DNA from: Ascaphus truei
Taxonomy: Eukaryota; Chordata; Amphibia; Anura; Ascaphidae
Assembly: GCA_036426205.1 (NCBI GenBank)
Contig: CM071570.1
Coordinates: 6,157,301 to 6,221,300, forward strand
Direction of reading: 5' to 3'
DNA length: 64,000 bases
The notes beneath the pieces are model-generated. The model did not search any database. It was not told the origin of the DNA and saw nothing but the letters and a program-made list of their open reading frames with translations. Below, piece by piece: positions 12,181 to 24,039 of this stretch. Each line of letters opens with the position of its first letter. The first letter of the stretch is position 1. Made by a program: the position numbers and the translations under genes.

Positions 12181-13284
12181 ATCGGAGGTTAGTGCATCTA
12201 CCCCGATGGTACAGGGGAGAGCCGGCCCTGCAGAGCGTATAGCCTGAGCAGTATAGCGCATGGATCTTCAACCAAGTCTCCACAGGGGCCAGATCACAAC
12301 CCATTTGGGAGTAGAAGAGCCACAAGCTTGTTATGAAATCATTTTTCGCAAGCATGTACACCATCTGTACCATATGTATTTACATTACCTTAACTTACAA
12401 GTGCGTTTAGTGTGAGAAAATTGCACGTCGCTCCTGTGCTTTCATTCTAGCTGCTTAGGCAGCTGAGAGACTATGGTCCCACCAACGCGCCTCGTGGGCC
12501 GTATGTGACCTGCGCGTTGCGAGCGGAGGAGCCCTGGTGTAGTGGAAAATCAAGCATAGGGTGGGCTAGTCTGGGTGACACGGCTATCTTAAAACAACAT
12601 GTTTTTAGTTGAGTTATGCAAGTGAGAGAGTGGATGTCTGGGGCAATCCAGATGTCCTGTAGCGTTGGGATACTGGTGGGTAGAAAGGAGACATGGTGGG
12701 CATAGTATCAGAATATAGCTCTATAGAGGAAAGGTTAAGGGTCATATTCTCTGAACCGTTATCAGATGTAATGGCAACTCAGGGACTAGTCACTTGAAAG
12801 AAGACCACGGAAGAAGATGTGGTGTTTAGTAAGAGATTTGCACAGTGAATACACAAAGAGACATTGCTGGCAATGAAATGAAACATTACATGACAGAGCA
12901 GCAGTCTCAGTTTGTGCTGAAGTTGCCTGTGATTTGCATGCAGGGGCGGATTGCCCTATCGGGAATGCATGCTTGCTCGGTGGGTTGGTGTTGTGCGGGG
13001 GGGGAGCGGGGGGGGCTTCTGAAACATAGGCGCTTTTCACCATACCAGTTAAAACGATTGCCGGGAGGGAGAGCAAGTCCTCTGTAAAGGTCTCTTACCT
13101 CCTCCTGCAGAGTAATTCCTTGAGGTGTTGTCATGACAACATGACATCACTTGGCATCGCATTGTCATTGCAACGCACAACGCTGCAGGAGGAGGAGGCG
13201 CGGGCCGGTGGCTGTCCAGAATCCTCCCCCGTTTGCATGGCTAATATCCAAGATCTCCAATAGCCACTGCTGGTGAAGAAGTTT

Positions 13285-13395
13285 AGTATGTAGGGTAGCA
13301 TGTAGGGTAATGTGTAGTATGTAATGTAGCACGTAGGGTGGTGTGCCGTATTTAGTGTAGCATGTAGGGTAGCGTGTAGCATGTAGGGTAGGTTT
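13285..13395 (+). repeat. Degenerate TGTAGGGTA-type tandem repeat
   Basis: Repeated words ATGTAGGGTAGCATGTAGGG, TAATGTGTAGTATGTAATG and GTAGCATGTAGGGTAGGTTT form a diverged array with an irregular period of about 12-25 bp. Confidence 0.75.
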
Positions 13396-14087
13396 GTTGT
13401 ACTATAGTTTGAGATTATGTTTAGTTCATCAACATTACAGATCTCCAAAAATAAAAGCATACACATACATAAGGGGGGGTGGGGGGAAGGGAAAGGAAAC
13501 ACAGCAGGGGGTTTGCAAGTAAAGGGACGGGGAAGCTTTCACAGGCAAAATAAACAAAATAATAATTGTGTAATTGGCTTCCTTAGAAAGAGACACGATT
13601 TATCGGTAGTTCCTGTGAAGGTTTCTTCATCTTACCACAGAGAGTTGAAATAATGATTCTTAAAAAAACATTCAAAGCATGTTGTTACTATTACAGCGTG
13701 ACGTTTAAAACTATTTTATAATACTAATAGTTGTCTGATGTATTTCATGTGCGGTATCTGTCACTTACAGTACATTGAACCCATTAAACATCCTAGTGCC
13801 ATTAGTTGTCTATGGTTCAAAGTACTGTCCCTATAGCAGAGTCACAGTCACCTACACAATAGCAGTTTCATCCAAGTCACAATAAGAGATCTGTCATTTC
13901 CAGTCTTGCTATTAAATACTCCTGTATTAAATATGTTTGGACACAAGTACTAGAGACGAACATCTCCGCTTAGCCCAGAGTTCTTTGATTGGACGAGGTC
14001 ACCCTGAAGGACAAATAGACATTGACTTTGAACATGTCAGAAGAGAATATTTGCTTTACCACATTTGATTCCACTTTTTCTTCACAG

Positions 14088-14191
14088 GATAATTTGGAAT
14101 TCCGATTACACCTTCGGTACGAGTTCCTGATGTTAGGAATCCTGCCAGTTATTGAGAAGCTAAGAAGACACGAGAATGCAACCTTGGACAG
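14088..14191 (+). CDS. DAAM2: DAAM2 exon B, FH3 region
   Basis: This 104-nt exon encodes [20 protein letters not shown] and then [14 protein letters not shown], plus two bases (AG) of an arginine codon completed in exon C. It is an armadillo-type helical segment of FH3; [13 protein letters not shown] is nearly invariant between DAAM1 and DAAM2. The acceptor is ttcttcacag and the donor AG|gtaaac. The start is fixed by the phase-0 end of exon A, and the exon ends in phase 2. No disruption is seen. Confidence 0.96.
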
Positions 14192-14685
14192 GTAAACTTA
14201 CAGTAGCCAGCTACAGTACTGTATATGTTCCCTACCACTATTTGTTAGAGGACTTCAACCCTGAATAGTGGGGTTGGTTGTGGGCTCCTTCCCTTCCCTA
14301 GATCTTATCTCAGACTTTGGGCCTATACAGGAATCTCAACACCACCATTTATAATACATCTACCTTGTATAGTTCTTAGGTACATTCTTCAGTATTTTGG
14401 AGCTTCATTGTACAATATATTTAAGCAGCAAGCACCGACTGCTTTAGAAATACAAATAAATATCACACAGAAGAACTCAGAAAAAAAGTATATGTCCATG
14501 TCATATTTATTAGCCCTTTGTCTGTTTAACAACCAGGGGTGTCGAGTTCACAGCCAAAAAACATTGGAACAAATGAATGAATGACATCTGTTTTAAGAAG
14601 TATTTTTGTGTAGCTACTTTTATGAACTCTCTGTATATATACTGTACCGCGGATGGGCACTGAATCTATTTGCATTGCATTGTAG

Positions 14686-14752
14686 GCACTTAGATTTCTT
14701 TGAGATGGTCAGAAATGAAGATGAATTGGAGTTGGCCAAGAGGTTTGAGATG
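14686..14752 (+). CDS. DAAM2: DAAM2 exon C, FH3 region
   Basis: This 67-nt exon supplies the last base of the split arginine and then 22 codons, HLDFFEMVRNEDELELAKRF followed by EM. HLDFFEM(V/L)RNED is a DAAM signature in the FH3 region. The acceptor is gcattgtag and the donor ATG|gtaagt; the exon ends in phase 0. A longer open frame continues into the intron past the donor, but that extension (beyond 14752) has no similarity to formins and is not coding. The upstream intron is only 494 bp. Confidence 0.95.
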
Positions 14753-15250
14753 GTAAGTGCACTGTTACCACAAGCAGATACCGATGTGACCCTCCAATGG
14801 GAAAATGGAAGGCTGGTCTTCAGTAAATTATATACTTTGCTTTTTAGAAACATTTACAAGAACGACACATACTGTTCATTATTCTGGCATGCTCTTTATA
14901 AGCAGGTTATGAGGTGGGGTGTGAGGGTTTTGCTCCTGCTTGGAGTCCATACTTGCCTGTCCATACTACTTCTCACTCTCTAAAATCAACAATATGCTGT
15001 GCAGCCCCCATCCCCCCTAACACAGAATGAACTATCTGGGGGCTACATATGAACAACCAGAAAAAGTGTTGTTCTGACTCATTGCAAAATATGTACTTGA
15101 GCTGTGTGATCCTGTTCCTTACCTCTAGCACGGATTGTTTGCCAAGAAGCTTGACACTACCTAAAGCTGGGGGAAAGAGCAGGGAAACAACCTCAGGCGA
15201 GGACAACCCGGCTTGTGCAGCCAACACAACACAGAGAAACAATTTCTCCA

Positions 15251-15489
15251 AAGTGCAGGTCTCCTCTAAGACAGAGATACAGAGTACCTCTCTACTCACA
15301 AGTTCATAATGAAGTTCTCCATTTAATGTGACAACCAAGAACAGTTGAAAGACAATGTTTCAGGTCCCATATGGAACTGAAACATTGTCTTTCTACTGTT
15401 CCTGGCTGTCACATTAAATGGAGAATTGCATTATGAACTTGTGGGTAGAGCTCTGCTTTGTATCTCTGTCTTAGAGGAGACCTGCACTT
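15251..15489. repeat. Long inverted repeat (arms about 113 bp)
   Basis: The left arm 15251-15363 and right arm 15377-15489 are near-perfect inverses around a 13-bp loop, with shared words such as CCATTTAATGTGACA and TGTCACATTAAATGG. A third copy of the right arm lies at 16295-16395 beyond the MITE. Confidence 0.92.
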
Positions 15490-15663
15490 TGAAGAAATGG
15501 TTTGTTCCACCAATCCGCCACCTTTTCCATGAAGAAGTACTTCCTCACATCTCCCCCGAGCCTCCCGCCCTTCAGCGTCAGCGCACGACCTTGTGTTCTA
15601 ACACTTCTCTCTCTCTCTGAAAGATGCTTCCTTCCTGCACCTTGTAGAAACCCTTTTATAGAT

Positions 15664-16292
15664 GGGACTGACCCATTACACATGCCACAGCCAGTATAGT
15701 CCTAGGAGTGACTGACCCATTGCACATTCCACAGCCAGTATGGTCCTGGGAGGGACTGACCCATTACACATGCCACAGCCATTATAGTCCTAGGAGGGAC
15801 TGACCCATTACACATATCACAGCCAGTATGTTCCTAGGAGGGACTGACCTATTACACATGCCACAGCCACTATAGTCCTATGAGTGACTGACCCATTACA
15901 CATACAGTAGGGCCCCGCTTTACAGCGTTCCGCTCATACGGCGTTTCCCAATGTATACCCATATTCATTAGGTTCGGCACTTGTTCCGTTTTTCCGGTGA
16001 TTTTCGGCATGATGTGCTCAGCAGCAAAGTATCCAACTGTCAATAAACAACAGTTTTAGCGCCTGCGCAACTCCTTGTCAGATGCCATTTGTCAGCGAAA
16101 CAGTCAGTTTGCAGCTCTGCATCTCTGTTTTCAAAGGTACAATACAGTACAGTAGGGCCCCGCTTTACAGCAATTTCAGCTTTACGGCAGCGGCCTGGAA
16201 TGGAACCCGCCGTATGAGCGGGGCCCTACGGTATCACAGTCAGTATAGTCCTAGGAGGGACTGACCCATTACACATGCAACAGCCAGTATGG
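15664..16292 (+). repeat. 44-bp minisatellite interrupted by a MITE
   Basis: The unit starts GACTGACCCATTACACATGC and ends with GTCCTAGGAG. About five and a half copies precede the MITE at 15905 and one and a half follow it. Confidence 0.92.
15905..16231. mobile_element. Tigger/pogo-type MITE inside minisatellite
   Basis: It starts CAGTAGGGCCCCGCTTTACA and ends AGCGGGGCCCTACGG, flanked by TA. The left terminus is repeated inside at 16150, so the locus contains either a nested second copy or an internal duplication. Confidence 0.9.
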
Positions 16293-16294
16293 TC

Positions 16295-16395
16295 TGTTCC
16301 TGGCTGTCACATTAAATGGAGAATTGCATTATGAACTTGTGGGTAGAGCTCTACGTTGTATCGCTGTCTTACAGGAGATTTGCACTTTGAAGAAT
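16295..16395 (+). repeat. Solo copy of the 15.4-kb hairpin arm
   Basis: It reads TGTTCCTGGCTGTCACATTA and on to GTCTTACAGGAGATTTGCAC, matching the right arm at 15377-15489 with several substitutions. Confidence 0.9.
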
Positions 16396-16680
16396 TGGAA
16401 ACATCCCATTGAGTAGTTCGTCAACGCCTGGTATCGATATTTCCAAGGTGAAAATCTGATGCACACAAAGGATAATACCATGGTACATTGATGCTAAGAG
16501 ACTCAAAATAAAAAAGGTCTCTGCATCTATTGAGTCTCACAATTGCCTTGATACATACTGTATACCATTCTGGTAGTTTACATTTTAAACCAGTAGCTCA
16601 TGTTCAGGATATGACTCTCCCATGTGAAAGGATGTTTACAGCTATGCGGAGTACTACTACACACTTCAATGTAGCTAAAG

Positions 16681-16875
16681 CAGGGGTGGCCAACTACAGT
16701 CCTCAAAGGGCCCAAACAGGCCACGTATTAGGGATGTCCCTGCTCGGGCACAGGTGTCTCAATCAGTGGCTCAGTCAAAGACTGGGCCACTGATTGAGCC
16801 ACCTGTGCTGAAGCAAGGATATCATTAAAACCTGGCCTGATGGTGGCTCTTGAGGACTGGAGTTGGCCACTCCTC
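16681..16875. mobile_element. Palindromic hAT MITE, same family
   Basis: It starts CAGGGGTGGCCAACTACAGT and ends with the inverted GGAGTTGGCCACTCCT. The flanks AGCTAAAG and ATCTAAAG are a one-mismatch 8-bp duplication. Confidence 0.93.
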
Positions 16876-17792
16876 ATCTAAAGCCTCCTCAAGTTAGAGA
16901 AGAGAAAGTCAAAGAAGTTTATTATTCCCTAATTCCTAGCGGCCTGTTCTCCACTGCAGAAACATGTGCCTTACATGACAGGAATGGTATAAAGATGATC
17001 AGTTTCATTACACAGTGCCTTACGCTCATAGTCACACTGGGGAGAAGGTGAACTCTTGTCTCCCAAAGTAGAACGGCTGCTTCAAACCGTTCATGGTCCC
17101 TCTCCAGAAAATTCCCATTATAAAAATATAGACAGACAAAACATTGAAAGGAAGTGTAGTAAACTGTGTCAAGAAAAGGCAGCTGTCCAACTCAATGCCT
17201 TACACTGGGTTACTAGTTAATGTGAGTAGCACATGGGGGACGGCAAAGCCAATGAGAGAGCCTCATTCCTCTGCGTGTGCCACAAGTGTTTCTCGGCCAA
17301 ATGGCCGAGTGAATGATGTGCTAACAGTAGAAATAAAATGAAATGTTCAAGTGGCTCTGTCCCAGGTCCCAACACATTATCAATAACCTCACTTATGATT
17401 ATACAAATCTTTCAGCAACACTTCCAAGGGGGATATACAGAATGTCCCTGCCAATCCCAGCTCGGGGGCTTGCTTTATGGTGTCCTGGCTGGATATAAAA
17501 GGGCTATTATACTTTAGAGATATGGAACTGGAGGATTTACTTCTCTTGTGACTGCTAACCGTGTTATACTGTACCGAGAAAAGAATAGGGTGACTTAATG
17601 CAGCAGCCTCTGCTTGTAATAGAATCAGTAAATAGGTAATTGTTCAAATACACGTGTTTTAAATCAAAAGTGCTGCCTACTTAGCCAAGTAGGTACGGTA
17701 GCACTAATGAGGACCATCAGAACCGCTGCAGTTTGACCTACCATTATTACTAGGAAGTGGAAGAAGAACCTTTGAAATTGTTGGCACTAGAA

Positions 17793-17877
17793 CAGAGGTG
17801 GCCAACTCCAGTCCTCAAGGGCCACCAACAGGTCAGGTTTTAAGGATATCCCTGCTTCATCACAGGTGGCTCAATCT
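17793..17877. mobile_element. hAT MITE, truncated half
   Basis: Only the left half of the family is present (CAGAGGTGGCCAACTCCAGT to about GTGGCTCAATC); the right terminus is missing. Confidence 0.85.
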
Positions 17878-17998
17878 TCGACTGGGATGCCTGCGATCCC
17901 ATTCTTTAATAACGCAGAAAGATTGAACTTCTGGTAGGCAGCCATGCATGATGGCCGCTTGCCACCACAGCTCCTGAGAGGAACACTTAAATCTAGAG

Positions 17999-18118
17999 CA
18001 GGAGTGGCCAACTCCAGTCCTCAAGGACTACCAACAGCTCAGGTTTTAAGGATATCCCTGCTTGAGCACAGGTGGCTCAATCAGTGGCTGTCAGTATAAC
18101 TGGAGTTGGCCACTCCTG
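17999..18118. mobile_element. Palindromic hAT MITE, internally deleted
   Basis: Termini CAGGAGTGGCCAACTCC and GGAGTTGGCCACTCCTG are kept, the centre is shortened, and the flanks ATCTAGAG and TTCTAGAG are a one-mismatch 8-bp duplication. Confidence 0.93.
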
Positions 18119-19660
18119 TTCTAGAGGGTATCTGCTGAAATCCTAGCCATCTACCCTGAGATGCCAAGGTGGCGGAAGTTATAGAAATTTACAGAAGGTG
18201 ACTACTGTAGAAGTTGTCTGATCCCAAGACCCTGGAAGTCCAGTACCAAATGTTGGAAGGCCTGGCACGCAGAAATCGCTGCCTACGTTTGAGTGGTGCG
18301 CCTTGGGCCAGCACACAGAGGGCAGGGCTCTAGAGGTGCAGAGTATGCTCTGCTGAACCTCCCCCTCGTCCCCCCCGAACCCCCCACACCTGGCTGCTGC
18401 ACCACACTGACGGAAGAACCAGTCAAGAGTTCTCTTCTTGCATAGTCAGGCTGTGTGCCAGAAGCAGACAATACGTTATATTACACTTAGAATCATAGTG
18501 ACCACGCCATTAATTACCAGCAAGTACAGAAACATGCTCACTGGATGCTCCATGTTGAGCTGACGTGTGTGACTTCAGATAATTATTTATTGAATTATTT
18601 GCCTAATAAAAATAAATCAAGGACCATCTTTGAGCCAATGTTTATTACATTAGGTATATCTGTTGTGCATTAAAAATGAATGTATTGAGTTAAAGAGGTC
18701 TCCTGGATATAATTAGGCACGATATATTACATTTTTCTGATTTATTCCTAATGCAATTTGTGCTGGTCTTAATAACAGCAATTGGCTCGTCTGCTCAAAC
18801 AAATTACTGGGACACTGTGATGAAGCCGGCACGTGGTACACTGAATATTTGTGCGCCTGCATCCTCTGACTAGCACCGGCTTTAGGGGGTAATTCTATAT
18901 AGTCCGAAGAGGTCGTTCTTCCCAACAGCCATTTGGGGCCATATTAAAACAGACCTCGAGACTGCAGAAGCGTTCTCAGGTGTGACAGCCAGACTGCAGC
19001 ATGATGCTATGAAACTGATCATTTATATATTATTTATTAAACTATTTTCAGTTGTCATAACATTTATTTTTGTGCAATCTGCGGACGGTAGAATTAACTT
19101 GAAACATATTTTTTTTTTTTTTTGCTAAATAAAGCCACAGGTTTTAGTAAAACCATATTTATTTTTTTTGATTTGCAGTTTATCTTGGAAAATAACTTTT
19201 TGGTGGCTGGCCTCTTTGGCACTGAGGGGGTTATGTTGATAGTACAGTAGTACTGGTTAATATTGGTATTAATTCATTCAGATGAGAAGTCACATTGAGG
19301 AATTAGGACATACAAAGTTCTCTTACGCGTCATCCTCTCCCAGTTCTGTGATGTTCTAACAATGGGATCTGCTGTGTGCATCAAGGCAAAAGTAGTGCAA
19401 TTCTGGGACCACACACTGCTAAATCCTAAATGAAATCAGTGGGATATTCCTCTTTCATACAAAAAGAACAGTTTTACCACTTGGTTCTGCCACTTTTGTT
19501 CTATTCTTAGGAGATCCAATAGGGCCACGCCAATGGCAGTTAACGCAGGATCACGCTCCGTTACCCTTTTATTGGAGATTAGTGAATCACGGACGTATTG
19601 AGCTGTGGGTTTTAATGACTGTTTGCTTTTCTGTGATATTAATCCTATTTATTTACACAG

Positions 19661-19778
19661 ATTCACATTGACACCAAAAGTGCCACTCAGATGTTTGAGC
19701 TGATTAAAAAGAAGCTGAAACACACGGAGGGCTATCCCTACTTGCTATCCATACTGCAGCACTGCTTACAGATGCCAC
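19661..19778 (+). CDS. DAAM2: DAAM2 exon D, FH3 region
   Basis: This 118-nt exon encodes [20 protein letters not shown] and then [19 protein letters not shown], plus one base (C) of the next codon. The HIDTKSA.QMFEL motif is shared by DAAM1 and DAAM2. The acceptor is tttacacag and the donor C|gtaagt (phase 1). The split codon becomes CAT (His) with exon E, where human DAAM2 has Tyr by recollection (MPY-KR); this is a conservative difference. The 4.9-kb intron before it is full of MITEs. Confidence 0.96.
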
Positions 19779-19971
19779 GTAAGTTTTGCTCGTGCGCCTT
19801 GTCTAAAAAAAGAATAGAGGTTAAAGTAAGAGAACAAGGAAATACATTCCTCTAAACGTATCATGATTTAATGTCAATATAATATGAAAAGGTGTCCGGA
19901 GCTACCTAACATTATGCCACGTGTTCAATGAATAAAGCAGTTAGTTTTCCTATAATAAAAATTTTTCCAGC

Positions 19972-20149
19972 TAGGGTTGCCAGGTGGCTTCTCCAAAAAT
20001 ACTGGACTCCATGGTGAAAGGTCAGGTCACTATGTCCAAGGAGGAAAATACCGGACACATGTCCAGTTTTACAGCACCTCTCATTTTTTACTGGACAGTG
20101 TGTCCAAATACAGGACAGTCCAGTTCATACCGGACACCTGGCAACCCTA
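19972..20149. mobile_element. hAT MITE, TAGGGTTGCC ends (178 bp)
   Basis: Inverted ends TAGGGTTGCCAGGTG and CACCTGGCAACCCTA are exact. The flanks TTTCCAGC and TTTCCAGA are a 7-of-8 target duplication. Confidence 0.93.
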
Positions 20150-20857
20150 TTTCCAGATCTTGTTGCACCAAATTCTAATGGAGTAGATTGTCAAACCATG
20201 GTTCAGTCATTGATTGTCACCCAGAGTTGTGCTGCCCATTACTAGTCCAGGAACTGAAGAGGCGGCTAATGTACATTGGTGGCCTGTAGCATTTGATAAT
20301 ACAACATGATGTTTCCTTTTCCGTGTCGCTAAAAGTGAAACCTGACAGTGTATTGTGGAGTTGGGGTCCTTCTCTCCGACCTGCAGTCCTTTGCATCCCT
20401 CCCACTGGAGAGAGAGAAAACACATTTCCGAAACATGCGCCACATCACCTTCTGGAAGGTCTCATTAGCAGAGGAAGTCTGGAGTAGTCTCGTCCCCTTT
20501 GCCAATATTTTGAAAATGTTCTGTTGAAATAGTCTGACATGTTTCAAATAAACATGCTGAGCTATTGACAGAGAGCAGTGAACCATCATCGGAGCAGAGG
20601 ACTGTGGGATGAATGGACTCTAGTCATGCAAGGCAACAGGCAGCTATCTGATATTACATTCATACGTATGGAAAGATGGAATACTATGCTTCTTAAAATA
20701 CAATATACTGTACTCTTATGTATCAGAAAAAATGTCATGTTTTATACGTGTAGCCAGGTACCCCCCCATCGGGCTCCCCGTGTTCCGGTTTCCCCCCCCC
20801 CCCCCTTCCTTCAGAGTGCAGGCAGGGCGATAGAGTTGCCGGTGTCTTCTGCAGCAG

Positions 20858-21110
20858 GGCGCCGCCATGTTGGGCAGGCGCGCACACGAACGCTGAGGCG
20901 CACATGCGCGGAAGTAGCGAGGAGCGGCAGAGTGCCTGAGAGGTTGCGCCTGCGCAGAGCAGACCCACAGTGGCCATTACAGGAGTTGCAATAGCGCGAG
21001 GTGCGGAGCGGCGGCCATTAGAGGGAGAGCACGAGGCTCTCTATGTTAAAGGCTGCAGGCGGGACTACAATCCCCATGATGCTCAGGGGCAGTGACACCA
21101 CCTGATACCA
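20858..21110 (+). promoter_or_regulatory. GC-rich repeat with promoter-type motifs
   Basis: In order on +: GCCGCCATGTTGG (YY1-like, 20861), GCGCACATGCGCGGAAGTA (NRF1 plus ETS, 20898), GCGCCTGCGCAG (NRF1, 20946), CAGTGGCCATTAC, GCGGCCATTA and ACTACAATCCCCATGATGC (ZNF143/THAP11-like, 21064). Such a set is typical of TATA-less CpG-rich vertebrate promoters. A related copy in the reverse direction lies at 58050-58260, so it is probably carried by a repeat. Activity is not shown. Confidence 0.6.
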
Positions 21111-22048
21111 AGGGAGCCAGTAAGGCTGCAGGATTCTGCCGAAGGAGCAGGAAGGACTATTGCCTGCTGGGAGAGGAAGCAGTCAGTGCGGATCAGTCAT
21201 TTTGAGGTTCATGCCTATTTCATTACTATTGTTTTTGTCCTGTACACATCAAATAAATGGGCCGTACCCGCAAAATGTCCCATGCCAAAAATATCCCTTG
21301 TGTTTTCTTTTAATCTGCTGTACATGTCTGAGGATTGTGAGCACAAGAAAGAAATTAAACCAGGTTACACAATGACAAGATCCCCCATATATGAGGGGAT
21401 CTCATTAAAATGCGTGTGTTTGGTCAGAGGTCAATGGTAATAAAGTCTCCACAAACTGCGTTTCATAGAGTAAGTATATTGAGTATTACAAAGCGTATAT
21501 TCCCAATTATCTTATACTAAACAGTGAGTAGGTGTCACGGTGCTGATGGCAGAGCGGAGATACATTTCATCATTAGAATGACACCTTAAATCAGCAGTCC
21601 CCTATAAAATGATTATTATTTTTTTTTTACTGAAGCTGATCCCCCAGATTCCCAAGATAGTTGTAGGGTTTTTTTTGTGCGGTGATTTTGACATAAAAAA
21701 AACTACAACTATGTCACAAATAGAAAGTAGCAATATCATCTCCTGATTATGTCGCAGCTTTTTATTGGCTACTGGAGTGAGCCTGACCTCGTGTCCCTTT
21801 TGTATCAAACCTTCTTGTTGCTTGGTTACCGAGAGATCCCCGGTTCAGGGGGACCCCAAATCAGTGTGATTATGGTAAGTTAAAAAAAAATGGCGAGCAG
21901 ACGGGGCAGCCACATTAGTATCCATGAGATACTATGTAGTGAGAGGGCCCAGCAAATAGCTCCTAGGTTGGGTCGTTTGAATGTGTGAGGGGACGTCTTT
22001 ATGTCCAGTGGTAAAAGGGCTAAATGTCTCTGTCTTCCATTGCCACAG

Positions 22049-22187
22049 ATAAGCGGAGTGGTGGTAATTTCCAGCAGTGGCAACTCCTGGACAGGATACT
22101 GCAACAAATTGTCCTGCAGGATGACAGAGGCGAGGACCCTGATGTGGCTCCACTGGAAAACTTCAATGTCAAGAATATCATTAAGAT
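22049..22187 (+). CDS. DAAM2: DAAM2 exon E, end of FH3
   Basis: This 139-nt exon completes the histidine codon and encodes [40 protein letters not shown] and KNIIK, then AT of a methionine codon. [18 protein letters not shown] is the clearest DAAM2-specific stretch; DAAM1 has a different sequence here. The acceptor is ttgccacag and the donor AT|gtgagt (phase 2). The exon closes the globular FH3 part. No frame disruption. Confidence 0.97.
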
Positions 22188-22840
22188 GTGAGTTCCTTCT
22201 GGTTCTCCTCAACATCTCCTATATCATTTGCCTAATGTACGGTACCAACTTTCACAGACATCCCGATACTTAAACCCTAGCTGACAAAAGTCACATATTT
22301 TCATATTAGCAAAAAAGTAAATTCAACGGTTTGATGGGAAACCCGAAAAAAATTAATTTGCAGAGATCCTAGCATTTGGGTGAATTTTGCTCACTTTCAT
22401 AAATGTGGAAATCTCTATTTACTGCACGTCTTCCTTTTTATTTCTTATATTCATGGTTCTTTCTCCATTTGGGACACCCCCAGTTTATTTGGTGACCACA
22501 AAAACCCTGGCCACATTTTTGGTATGTACCCTTGTGTCCTTTATCACTTGCGTGTGTCTCGTTCCCTCCAGCACCAAAGAGTAACTTGCTGGTACTTTTA
22601 TGCATCAATCAATGTAGCTATGTCGAGCTATTGCTCCAGTAAATGTGAAGAGCAAATACTTGCTCAAGCTGACTCAGACATAGTAATAATGTTTTTATCG
22701 TTTTATCCCATTTGGGGTTTTCGAGTCAGTGGGTGATTATTCTGTGGAAGGTGAAATGCATCAGTAGTCACATGCCATTGAAATGTTGGAATTGTAAGCG
22801 TTCGTCATGAAATCACGGCATCCATTTCCCTTCCGTGCAG

Positions 22841-22899
22841 GTTAGTCAACGAGAACGAGGTGAAACAGTGGCAAGAACAAGCAGAAAAATTCCGAAAAG
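22841..22899 (+). CDS. DAAM2: DAAM2 exon F, FH3 to coiled-coil junction
   Basis: This 59-nt exon completes the methionine and encodes LVNENEVKQWQEQAEKFRK plus one base of the next glutamate. The (L/I)NENEVKQW motif and the charged helix that follows mark the end of FH3 and the start of the coiled coil. The acceptor is cttccgtgcag and the donor G|gtatgt (phase 1). It is separated from exon E by a 653-bp intron. Confidence 0.95.
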
Positions 22900-23019
22900 G
22901 TATGTGATTGGGTGCAGAAAATGTATAAGACCAAACTCCACGCTAACACCCTCACCCCCAAACCTTAATGGGATCAGCTGTGCGGTTGGACCATACCCAA
23001 CCGTGAGACATACTCCATA

Positions 23020-23255
23020 ATAATAATAATAATAGCATGTTCTTGTATAGCGCTGCTAGTTTTATGTAGCGCTTTACAGAGACATTTTGCAGGCACAGGT
23101 CCCTGCCCAGCTTACAATCTCTGTTTTTGGTGCCTGAGGCACAGGGAGATAAAGTGACTTGCCCAAGGTCACAAGGAGCCGACACCGGGAATTTAACCAG
23201 GTTCCCCTGCTTCAGTCAGTGCCAGTCAGTGTCTTTACTCACTGAGCTGCTCCTT
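23020..23255 (-). mobile_element. tRNA-headed CORE-type SINE
   Basis: Same family and direction as the copy at 5421; it shares TAGCATGTTCTTGTATAGCG, GGCACAGGGAGATAAAGTGA and the (AAT)n start on +. Confidence 0.9.
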
Positions 23256-24039
23256 CTCTCCATCCCACAATGAGCAGCCACTTTACCTTTTGTTCCAACA
23301 TAGTCCTTTATTCTCTCTAGATTGTAAGATCTCAAGAACAGGACCTCATAACCTTCTGTATCTGTTAGCGCTTATTTGGTATGTCATTCTGTTTATGTAA
23401 TATGCATAACTCTGTACTCCCATTGTACCGCACTACGGAATATGTTGGCACTTTACAAATAAATGAAAATAATAAGTATAAAGAAGCCAGATTGAAATGT
23501 CTCTGTTAGGTTTTGGTTCACTTGATTGATAGGAATAGGATTCATGAGATTCACTATTGAAGGTGTTTATTTTTAATTACAATGGTAATACTGTGGTGCT
23601 ATCTTTTTGAGCACAGATGTCTCTCCACATGTTGTTTCAAGGTTGGTTTGAGGGGATATATATAGCACTTGGGGCTCAAGCCATTGGTTTGAATCTATCG
23701 CATCCAATAAGGGGATGGGGCTAACTCCCTATTTCACCTGCCCTAGCGACAGTCCGAACGTCTGCTCTATCTGCATGAAGCCTGCATGTTAGTACACGTG
23801 GAAGACTGGCTCCATGCAAATGCCACTACTTCAACTATTGTAACGCATAATAATATTATGGGCATGTAAAGCCATAGTAATCAAATGGAGAAAAAGAAGC
23901 CCCCGACAATTGTGCACACGGATTTATAATACTTGTTACTTCACTCGCCATTGAAAGACATGACCCATTCCCAGAAATCGAAAAGAGATCAACAGAGGTT
24001 CTGAGAAAGTGGAAACCTTGTACGAAGTTCTCCCCAAGC

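Larger units (their letters stand above)
10695..14087 (+). other. Intron A-B
   Basis: It contains the 34-bp minisatellite split by a Tigger-type MITE, and a degenerate TGTAGGGTAGCA-type array at 13285-13395. It also has a G-rich run at 12998-13014. Segments 10700-11380, 12190-13280 and 13400-14080 show no feature I can name. Confidence 0.8.
14753..19660 (+). other. Intron C-D
   Basis: It holds a long hairpin, a 44-bp minisatellite interrupted by a Tigger MITE, and three palindromic hAT MITE copies. Segments 16880-17780 and 18130-19650 show only AT-rich unique-looking sequence with a poly-T run at 19111-19124. Confidence 0.8.
19779..22048 (+). other. Intron D-E
   Basis: It contains a hAT MITE at 19972 and the GC-rich promoter-like repeat at 20858-21110. 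The segments 20160-20740 and 21130-22040 show no recognisable feature. Confidence 0.75.

Noticed and set aside
14753..14983. Extension of exon C through the following open frame
   Set aside because: The gtaagt donor and the family alignment end the exon at 14752; the extension has no formin similarity.
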